From an uncultured Collinsella sp. (GTDB lineage: Bacteria > Actinomycetota > Coriobacteriia > Coriobacteriales > Coriobacteriaceae), in the NCBI GenBank assembly GCA_900544725.1, contig UQWK01000061.1:1-10556 (forward strand): a stretch of 10,556 bases of DNA, read 5' to 3'. This document shows, one piece after another, positions 1 to 4,709 of the stretch. The notes under the pieces were generated by a model, which searched no databases, was not told the origin of the DNA, and was given only the letters and a program-made list of their open reading frames with translations. The stretch's first letter is position 1. Each line of letters begins with the position of its first letter. The position numbers were made by a program, and so were the translations under genes.

Positions 1-36
1 CCCCCGCTGCGCACTACGTGCGGCGGGGGTTCTTTC
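1..36 (+). terminator. Rho-independent terminator of a gene upstream of the window
   Basis: A GC-rich hairpin (arms 1-12 and 18-29, five-base loop, one G-T pair and one T-G pair in the inner part) is followed by TTCTTT. It fits termination of a plus-strand gene that ends before the window. It could also serve the minus-strand ATPase gene converging on it, but the sequence beyond position 1 needed to see a T-tract on that strand is missing. Confidence 0.75.
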
Positions 37-133
37 GTCCTGCGGAGTGTCCGCGAAGGTTAGACCTCAGATCCTGCTACGACTACGTCCTCGGATTGTG
101 TGGGCTGATGAAGGACGTGGCTGGTCGGGTATT

Positions 134-201
134 CCGTCCCCTTCGCTGTTTCGCGGCTTTGCCGCGAAAGGCGCGCCACTTTGGGGATGGATAGGGGACG
201 G
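134..201. repeat. Nested inverted repeats downstream of the ATPase gene
   Basis: A perfect 9-bp hairpin with a TTT loop (149-157 and 161-169, TTTCGCGGC / GCCGCGAAA) sits inside a wider inverted repeat (CCGTCCCC at 134-141 and GGGGACGG at 194-201). It lies just past the stop codon of the minus-strand ATPase gene. Neither strand shows a clear T-tract, so it is not a canonical intrinsic terminator. It may be an mRNA 3'-end structure or a degenerate intergenic repeat. Confidence 0.4.
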
Positions 202-224
202 GGCTGGATTGCGGATTCAAATGG

Positions 225-1586
225 CTAGAGAGATATGGGTGCGAACGAGAAATCGTTATTGGGGTCATCCTTTTCCATAAACTCATCGAGACAAAACGTC
301 ATGTAGATTGGAACGTACAGAACCTTGCCCTCTTTGCTGAGATTCTCGTGGCTCAGTACAACGGCCTCGGGTATTTTGTACTCGCCCACACTCATCAGAC
401 GATCGAGGGCCGCGTGCGCTCGAACTTTCTTGCCCGATTTGACCTCGATTGGGACAACGTGCCCGTGGGCGCCTTCGATCACAAAGTCAACTTCACCGAC
501 CTCACGCGTTTGGTAGTACCATGCATCCGCCCCGAGGGCAACGAGTTCCTGCGCGACCACGTTCTCATAGAGACCACCAAGGTTGGGAGTTTTCATATCA
601 AGATAGACAGCGCGTGCGGTGCTGCCGGGGTACCGCGATGCGAGCATGCCCGTATCAGACTCATATAGTTTGAAGGCCGTCGTTTTCTCCGTCCTCTTGA
701 GAGGACTCCGTGGCTCCGTCACCCTGGCGACCATCAATCCAACACCTGCGTTAACAAGCCACAGGAAATCCTGCTCATATTTTTTAAGGCGAGCTCCCTC
801 ACCCAGAGACGAAACAACAAAGCGATGAGACTCCGCCTCAAGCTGAACGGGAATTTGCTCAAAAATCGACCGAACGTTAAACGCTCGAGTCGATGCATAT
901 TTTGAGATATCGCTTTTGTACTGATCGACCAGCTGAGTTTGAAGCTCACGTGTGCTCACGAGCGAATAACCCGAATCAATATAATTCTGAACGACCTCCG
1001 GCATGCCGCCGCAAACGATATAAGCTCTATAGTTCTTGAGCATCGCCTCATGAATATAGTTTTCGACAGGATGTTTCTCGACAAGGCAGCTGCGAATGCC
1101 TGCAAGCACATTCTCGCTAACGCTGTTTGCCCAACAAAACTCTTCAAAATCCATCGGGCGCATAACAATGTGCTCTACATACCCCACCGGAAAAGAAGAG
1201 ATCCCCTTAAACTCAGTCCCAAGCATAGACCCCGAGAAGACATAGCTAAAGCGCCCATCCTCGACCAACGCCTTCATGAGTGTAACGATCTGCGGATACT
1301 CCTGAATCTCATCGACAAAGACAAGCGTATCGCCCTCAACAAGCGGCGCATCCGCAAGAAGGGCTACACGGTTGATAAAGTCAACGGAGTTCTTTGCGCC
1401 AACAAGTGCATTCTTTGCTTCGACATCGAGTAGTAAATTGACCTCAAAATACGAAGCGTAGTTGTTTTTTCCAAACGCGCGAATCGCATAGCTCTTGCCA
1501 ATCTGACGCGCACCAGTAACGAGTAATGCCTTATTGGAGTTATTCTTCCAGCTCAAAAGCCTATCAGTGACCTTACGGCGTAGCAT
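225..1586 (-). CDS. AAA-type ATPase with DUF4143-like C-terminal domain
   Basis: A 453-residue protein of the widespread AAA ATPase/DUF4143 family, whose cellular role is not established. The P-loop is GARQIGKS (residues 25-32) and Walker B is TLVFVDEIQ (87-95). The segment around FSYVFSGSMLG (113-123) fits the sensor-1 region. The C-terminal part, about 215-400, ends in GEVDFVI (364-370) and PIEVKSGKK (379-387). The D...ExK spacing (D367, E381, K383) resembles a PD-(D/E)XK nuclease-like core. I chose the ATG at 1586 because a GGGGG tract lies about 5 bases ahead and family members start near the MLRRKV-type segment. The frame stays open for 34 more codons upstream, to an ATG at 1688, so a 487-residue form is possible. 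Codons are visibly more A/T-ending than in the neighbouring arcC, consistent with horizontal acquisition. It stands alone, with its own repeat-rich promoter region. Family assignment is good; function is unknown. Confidence 0.88.
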   Translation of the reverse strand: MLRRKVTDRLLSWKNNSNKALLVTGARQIGKSYAIRAFGKNNYASYFEVNLLLDVEAKNALVGAKNSVDFINRVALLADAPLVEGDTLVFVDEIQEYPQIVTLMKALVEDGRFSYVFSGSMLGTEFKGISSFPVGYVEHIVMRPMDFEEFCWANSVSENVLAGIRSCLVEKHPVENYIHEAMLKNYRAYIVCGGMPEVVQNYIDSGYSLVSTRELQTQLVDQYKSDISKYASTRAFNVRSIFEQIPVQLEAESHRFVVSSLGEGARLKKYEQDFLWLVNAGVGLMVARVTEPRSPLKRTEKTTAFKLYESDTGMLASRYPGSTARAVYLDMKTPNLGGLYENVVAQELVALGADAWYYQTREVGEVDFVIEGAHGHVVPIEVKSGKKVRAHAALDRLMSVGEYKIPEAVVLSHENLSKEGKVLYVPIYMTFCLDEFMEKDDPNNDFSFAPISL

Positions 1587-1600
1587 TAAACCCCCAAATG

Positions 1601-1685
1601 ACAAAAATTGACAGATAGAATCGCCTAAAATCATACAAAAATTGGCAGATAATAATGTCGTAAATATACAAAAATTGGGAGATAG
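1601..1685 (-). repeat. Three direct repeats upstream of the ATPase gene
   Basis: Three near-identical 18-bp copies lie at 1601-1618, 1635-1652 and 1668-1685. On the plus strand they share ACAAAAATTG followed by ACAGATAG, GCAGATAA and GGAGATAG. Their starts are 34 and 33 bp apart, about three helical turns, which places every copy on the same DNA face. They lie between the probable promoter and the start codon, as expected for operator sites of an autoregulator or other repressor. They are too few and too closely spaced for a CRISPR array. Confidence 0.75.
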
Positions 1686-1688
1686 CAA
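1661..1688 (-). promoter_or_regulatory. Candidate promoter of the ATPase gene
   Basis: Read on the minus strand, TTGCTA (1688-1683) and TATTTA (1666-1661) are separated by 16 bases in an AT-rich stretch. This would give a leader of roughly 70 bases. The most distal 18-bp repeat lies in the -35/-10 spacer, so anything binding the repeats would compete with RNA polymerase. The prediction is by eye and other AT-rich hexamers are nearby. Confidence 0.33.
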
Positions 1689-1738
1689 AGGTTCGAATAG
1701 GCCTCAAAGCCACTGAAACAGTGCTCTACTTTGCGAAG

Positions 1739-1772
1739 GGGCTGGGGACGCTGTTGGGTGCGTCTCCAGCCC
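1739..1772 (-). terminator. Hairpin after the two-gene minus-strand operon, possible terminator
   Basis: Two 13-bp arms (1739-1751 and 1760-1772, GGGCTGGGGACGC / GCGTCTCCAGCCC) with an 8-base loop. They pair fully with one G-U on the plus strand and have one A-C mismatch on the minus strand. It sits between the stop codon of the 174-residue gene (1828) and the ATPase promoter, so termination of the minus-strand operon is the sensible role. The minus-strand 3' flank (CTTCGCAAAG) is not a good U-tract, so the assignment is uncertain. Confidence 0.45.
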
Positions 1773-1827
1773 TCTGATTCTTACTTTGGATCCCGATGGT
1801 GGGGCGTTGTCGGTGCTGCTTGCTTGG

Positions 1828-2352
1828 TTACCTTGTCTCGCCGCTCTCTGTGCGTAGGCGGTAGCCGTGGACGAGGTCGCTAATAGCCGGCCAGGGAATC
1901 TGGCGGTCAACCCAAAATTGGAGCTGGACCAGATAGCGCTCGGTGGCGCGGGTGAGGGCCGCGAACTGTTCGTGAGTCTCAACCTGGGCGTAGAGGTCGC
2001 GGCTGTGGGCGAGGATTGCCGTGGTGTCATCCATTTTGCCGGTGACGTCGAAGGCGCCCGAGAACCAGTCGCACAGGCGCGCGGCGCTGTTGTTGATCGT
2101 TGCGAGGTCGGCGGTGCCGTCGTTGGCGTTTTCGTTGGCTTGGGCTCGCAGGAGGGAGAGGGCGTCGGCTGCGTTCATGCAGTAGCCGACGGTGAAGTTC
2201 CAGACGGCGAATTCGCGGCCGGTGTCGAGCTTGCGGCGGCGCATGTAGTCGATATCGCGCGGTTCCTCGAGCATCATTTGATCGGCGAGGGCCTCAAGTG
2301 CAGTGGTGTACTCGGCAAGGTCGAGTACGAGCAGGGTGTTGATATCCATCAT
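1828..2352 (-). CDS. Hypothetical protein, second gene of the DUF3830-like operon
   Basis: A 174-residue soluble protein that I do not recognise. There is no signal peptide or membrane segment, and the composition suggests mostly alpha-helix. It is rich in aromatic residues: W51, W96, W147 and W154, with several Tyr and Phe. It has only two cysteines (C58, C94). The first 30 residues are acidic and Leu/Ala-rich, followed by a basic stretch (RRRK, 38-41). The start at 2352 is supported by GGAGG seven bases upstream. A second ATG follows immediately, so 173 residues is also possible. Only two bases separate it from the stop of the preceding gene, so the two are almost certainly co-transcribed and translationally coupled, which suggests a shared process or complex. 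Coding potential is supported by the RBS, the operon arrangement and a sensible amino-acid composition rather than by homology. Confidence 0.8.
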   Translation of the reverse strand: MMDINTLLVLDLAEYTTALEALADQMMLEEPRDIDYMRRRKLDTGREFAVWNFTVGYCMNAADALSLLRAQANENANDGTADLATINNSAARLCDWFSGAFDVTGKMDDTTAILAHSRDLYAQVETHEQFAALTRATERYLVQLQFWVDRQIPWPAISDLVHGYRLRTESGETR

Positions 2353-2354
2353 CT

Positions 2355-2771
2355 TTAGGCCTCCGCTTCGATCTCGACGATTTCGTTTTTAATGTACATG
2401 CCCTGGTTGTCCCAGACATTGCGGCAGGCGGCGGCAAAGCGCTTGCGGTCGGCTTCGCAGATGCGGGCGAACATGTTGCAGGTGCCAAAGGGCTCGCACA
2501 CATCAAAGAAGATGCAAATTGACGACCAGCCGCCATACCAGCTCACGGCGCCCGCCGGCTCGTGAAAGACGGGGTTCTCGATGTGCTCGTAATTGGCGAT
2601 GGGGCCCGATACGGGATAGGTTACCTCGGCATCGCAGATCTTGGCCGAAAAGATACGTGACTCGACCGGACAGGACGATTCGAACAGCTTGCACGCCTTG
2701 GGAGCCTTGTCCCAGAGCATGTCGGCGAGAAACGTCTCGCCATTCAGCGTGATCTTGAGCATTTTTGTCAT
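2355..2771 (-). CDS. DUF3830-like (cyclophilin-fold) protein
   Basis: A 138-residue cytoplasmic protein whose layout matches DUF3830, a family of uncharacterised proteins with a cyclophilin-like beta-barrel. It opens with a short beta segment (LKITLNGETFLADM, 5-18) and a helix carrying APKACKLFESSCP (23-35). The central part runs IANYEHIENPVFHEPAGAVS (58-77) into a YGG/W turn and ICIFFD (85-90), then GTCNMFARI (96-104). It is unusually cysteine-rich, with C27, C34, C46, C86, C92, C98, C105 and C116. I chose the ATG at 2771 because a near-perfect GGAGGT lies 8-9 bases upstream; the frame is open for 29 more codons but lacks a better start. It is the first gene of a two-gene operon. Catalytic activity of this family is not established, so no reaction is proposed. 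Family membership is a judgement from recognisable motifs, not a search. Confidence 0.8.
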   Translation of the reverse strand: MTKMLKITLNGETFLADMLWDKAPKACKLFESSCPVESRIFSAKICDAEVTYPVSGPIANYEHIENPVFHEPAGAVSWYGGWSSICIFFDVCEPFGTCNMFARICEADRKRFAAACRNVWDNQGMYIKNEIVEIEAEA

Positions 2772-2913
2772 AGTAAGGACCTCCTCAATCCGTCGCTCAA
2801 GGGGTTCGCTGGCGGATAAGGAGAAGGCAGCAGCGGGGTCGCCGAACCCAAACTTCACGACAGATCTCTGTCGCCCCAGCCCGCGCTGTTCTTCGCTAAA
2901 GTACCATGCAGCA

Positions 2914-2927
2914 ATTGCGCGCGCAAT
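2914..2927. promoter_or_regulatory. 14-bp perfect palindrome, candidate operator of the DUF3830-like operon
   Basis: ATTGCGCGCGCAAT is a perfect palindrome about 145 bp before the DUF3830-like start. On the minus strand the embedded TTGCGC, followed 17 bases later by TACTTT (2903-2898), would make a weak promoter, so the palindrome would overlap the -35 element. This is the usual placement for a dimeric repressor site. No regulator is identified in the window. Confidence 0.35.
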
Positions 2928-3260
2928 ATCAGTTTTTGATTTTCTGGAAGCGGCAACCGACGAGACGGCTCGCCGGCTGCCGGCCGACGCGCGGCAAAGG
3001 CACTCGTCTATTCCTTAAGTTGGATGAAAAACGCCATGTTATTGCAGGGCTGCATACTCGTCCAATAAGTGCATAGAATCTCGTATAGTGCGAGTAAGAT
3101 TTTGCGCTGTCTGTTTTATGTTTAGCAAAGATACAGTTTGCATAATCTGGTCTAATCCCTGCTCTATTAAAATAAAGTTGCACGTAAATGACGTAGATAT
3201 GCTTGAGCTGGGGTTCTTTACGCTGAGCGGGTAAAAGCGACCGTTCACCGTTCAACTATT

Positions 3261-3298
3261 TTCAAAATGAATAAAATGAGCGATAAAGAGAATATAAA
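3261..3298 (+). promoter_or_regulatory. Candidate arcC promoter region
   Basis: This is an AT-rich block about 80-110 bases before arcC. TTCAAA (3261-3266) and TAAAGA (3284-3289) are 17 bases apart. A better -10 (TATAAA, 3293-3298) has no good -35 partner, which would suit an activator-dependent promoter. I see no clear Crp/Fnr-type or ArgR-type operator. Low-confidence prediction by eye. Confidence 0.3.
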
Positions 3299-3300
3299 CC

Positions 3301-3338
3301 TTAATAAACTCGCGTATCGCACGGGCGCGGGTTATTAA
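3301..3338 (+). promoter_or_regulatory. Imperfect dyad in the arcC leader
   Basis: TTAATAA and CTCGCG (3301-3307, 3309-3314) pair with CGCGGG and TTATTAA (3326-3331, 3332-3338), giving a 13-bp stem with one bulged A, one G-U pair and an 11-base loop. It lies immediately after the probable promoter, 35 bases before the start codon. It could be an operator or an mRNA 5' stabilising hairpin. There is no T-tract directly after it, so attenuation is unlikely. Confidence 0.4.
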
Positions 3339-3373
3339 TGGGTTGTAGGCCTTTTACAGAAAGGATTCCAGCA

Positions 3374-4336
3374 ATGTCTAAGCCTCTTGGCAAGCCCGAT
3401 CGTATCGTCGTCGCCCTTGGCGGCAACGCCCTCGGCAACAACCCCGTCGAGCAGATCGAGGCCGTGAGCAACACCGCTCACGCTCTTCTCGGCCTGATCG
3501 AACAGGGTAACGAGATCATCATCACCCACGGCAACGGCCCGCAGGTCGGCATGATCCAGAACGCCTTCGCCGCCGCCCACGACGCCATCGGCACCCCCGA
3601 GATGCCGCTGCCCGAGTGCGGCGCCATGTCCCAGGGCTACATCGGCTATCACCTGCAGCAGGGCATTGGCCGCGAGATGCACAAGCGCTATAAGCGTTGG
3701 CACGCCGCAACCGTCGTCACCCAGATCGAGTGCGACCCCGACGACCCCGCGTTCAAGAACCCGACCAAGCCGATTGGCCCGTTCTACACCGAGGAGCAGG
3801 CCAAGGAGTTCATGGCCGAGGATCCTTCCAAGGTCTTCGTCGAGGATTCCGGCCGCGGCTGGCGTCGCGTTGTCGCTTCCCCCGACCCCAAGAAGATCGT
3901 CGAGGCCGACTCCATCCTCAACCTGCTCGACAACGAGTTCATCGTCATCGCCTGCGGTGGCGGCGGCATCCCCGTCGTCCGCGACTACGAGAACAAGGGC
4001 TGCTACAAGGGCGTTCCCGCCGTCATCGACAAGGACCTGGGCGGCGAGCTGCTGGCTGAGGACTGCGACGCCGACGTTCTGTTCCTGCTGACCGCCGTTG
4101 AGCATGTCGCCATCAACTTTGGCAAGCCCAACCAGGAGGAGCTCGAGGACATCACCGCCGACGAGGCCGAGCGCCTGGCCGACGAGGGCCAGTTCGGCAA
4201 GGGTTCCATGGAGCCCAAGGTCCGCGCCGCCATCAAGTTCGCCCGTTCCCGCAAGGGCCGCACCTGCATCATCGGCGCCCTGGACAAGGCTGCCGAGACC
4301 ATGGCCGGCCTCTCCGGTACCCGCATCCACGAGTAG
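3374..4336 (+). CDS. arcC: Carbamate kinase
   Basis: A 320-residue cytoplasmic enzyme of the amino-acid-kinase family. It interconverts carbamoyl phosphate plus ADP with carbamate plus ATP, usually generating ATP at the end of arginine, agmatine or purine-derived carbamoyl phosphate catabolism. Hallmarks are VVALGGNAL (12-20), THGNGPQVG, TQIECDPDDPAF...PTKPIGPFY, GRGWRRVVASPDP, IACGGGGIPVV, AVIDKDLGGELLA and the C-terminal ALDKA...GTRI. The length is normal for the family. The start at 3374 follows AGAAAGGA; an in-frame ATG at 3338 lies at the end of the leader dyad and has no ribosome-binding site. Codons are very strongly C-ending, typical of a highly expressed gene. No arginine deiminase, ornithine carbamoyltransferase or arginine/ornithine antiporter gene is adjacent, so the source of carbamoyl phosphate cannot be told from this window. 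It is monocistronic, with its own terminator. Confidence 0.96.
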   Translation: MSKPLGKPDRIVVALGGNALGNNPVEQIEAVSNTAHALLGLIEQGNEIIITHGNGPQVGMIQNAFAAAHDAIGTPEMPLPECGAMSQGYIGYHLQQGIGREMHKRYKRWHAATVVTQIECDPDDPAFKNPTKPIGPFYTEEQAKEFMAEDPSKVFVEDSGRGWRRVVASPDPKKIVEADSILNLLDNEFIVIACGGGGIPVVRDYENKGCYKGVPAVIDKDLGGELLAEDCDADVLFLLTAVEHVAINFGKPNQEELEDITADEAERLADEGQFGKGSMEPKVRAAIKFARSRKGRTCIIGALDKAAETMAGLSGTRIHE

Positions 4337-4358
4337 CCTCTACTCCGTTGCCTCTCTC

Positions 4359-4382
4359 GTGGGCGCCAGGCAAGGCGCCCAC
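4359..4382 (+). other. Hairpin between arcC stop and terminator
   Basis: A perfect 9-bp stem (GTGGGCGCC / GGCGCCCAC) with a 6-base loop begins 22 bases after the arcC stop codon. It lacks a T-tract and is followed 20 bases later by the true terminator. It may act as a 3'-end stabiliser or a weak first termination site. Confidence 0.5.
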
Positions 4383-4402
4383 AAACTAGCCTCTCTTCAT
4401 GA

Positions 4403-4440
4403 GCCCCGCAGTCCGCTCCGACTGCGGGGCTTTTGCTATT
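4403..4440 (+). terminator. Rho-independent terminator of arcC
   Basis: A perfect 11-bp GC-rich stem (4403-4413 and 4420-4430) with a 6-base loop is directly followed by TTTTGCTATTT. The 3' arm and T-tract are shared nearly base for base with the terminator after the 6-phospho-beta-glucosidase gene, because both belong to a dispersed repeat. Confidence 0.92.
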
Positions 4441-4558
4441 TACCTAGTCCCCGATGGGAGGGTAGTCATTGGGGACGTTCTTAAACGACTAGTCAAACAA
4501 GAACGTCCTCAATGACTACTAATTTAAATCTGTCCCCAATGACTGCGGAAAGCGCATC
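4426..4558 (+). repeat. Palindromic intergenic repeat, copy A
   Basis: This element is shared with the copy at 10248-10443. It has a 31-bp identical left end (4426-4456, beginning in the terminator stem), a 36-bp identical core (4460-4495, containing GTCATTGGGGACGTTCTT) and a 29-bp right segment (4523-4551) with one mismatch. Copy A has a 27-bp segment (4496-4522) missing from copy B. It creates an 18-bp inverted repeat (4465-4482 with 4499-4516, one G-U pair) around the palindrome GACTAGTC, plus a spare right arm GTCCCCAATGAC (4532-4543). The right tail is ACTGCGGAAAGCGCATC (4542-4558). The pattern resembles REP/BIME elements mobilised by RAYT transposases. No transposase is in the window. 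Confidence 0.85.
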
Positions 4559-4616
4559 TCACACCGACGCATTGCTTTCGGGCCCTCTCTCCGTGCTCCC
4601 TATAAGTTCAGCTGGA

Positions 4617-4663
4617 CTCCCCGCAACCTGTTCCGCGTTGGCGGAACGAGCGCGACGTGGAGT
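4617..4663 (+). promoter_or_regulatory. Stem-loop ahead of the LicR-type regulator
   Basis: A perfect 7-bp hairpin GTTCCGC-GTTG-GCGGAAC (4630-4647) is enclosed by ACTCC/GGAGT (4617-4621 and 4659-4663). It ends 46 bases before the regulator's start codon. There is no T-tract, so it is not a terminator. It could be an operator (autoregulation is common for this class) or leader structure. The remaining stretch from 4559 to 4709 holds no other gene or clear promoter. Confidence 0.35.
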
Positions 4664-4709
4664 GTCATTCTTTACCGCGTTAGACTAGACGCAGGGAAAG
4701 GAGGAGGAC

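Larger units (their letters stand above)
2772..3373. other. Gene-poor divergent intergenic region (602 bp)
   Basis: This stretch separates the minus-strand DUF3830-like operon from arcC. The left part is GC-rich and contains the operon leader and a perfect 14-bp palindrome. From about 3020 to 3320 the sequence becomes markedly AT-rich. It holds a small dyad CTCG(N7)CGAG (3080-3083/3091-3094) followed by TAAGATTTT, and the arcC leader. Two overlapping minus-strand frames of 69 and 108 codons cross it, starting at GTG 3248 and TTG 3255. Neither has a ribosome-binding site, so I do not call either a gene. No RNA gene is recognisable. Confidence 0.6.

Noticed and set aside
939..1433. 164-codon plus-strand frame inside the ATPase gene
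   Set aside because: It is antisense to Walker A/B-containing coding sequence and lacks a ribosome-binding site.
1601..1685. Possible CRISPR array in the three 18-bp repeats
   Set aside because: There are only three copies, the repeats are short and imperfect, the spacers are about 16 bp, and there is no cas gene. Operator repeats fit better.
1867..2358. 163-codon plus-strand frame opposite the 174-residue gene
   Set aside because: The minus-strand gene has a strong ribosome-binding site and a two-base junction with its operon partner. The plus-strand frame has neither and is Val/Gly/Glu-rich.
3335..4330. 331-codon open frame on the minus strand covering the whole of arcC
   Set aside because: It mirrors arcC frame for frame. 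The extreme C-ending codon bias removes stop codons from the opposite strand. The translation is low-complexity (Gly, Asp, Val, Leu, Ala) and resembles no protein.
4426..4558. Insertion sequence remnant
   Set aside because: There is no transposase fragment, and no terminal inverted repeat pair with a target duplication around the whole element. The short palindromic modular structure fits a REP-like repeat better.
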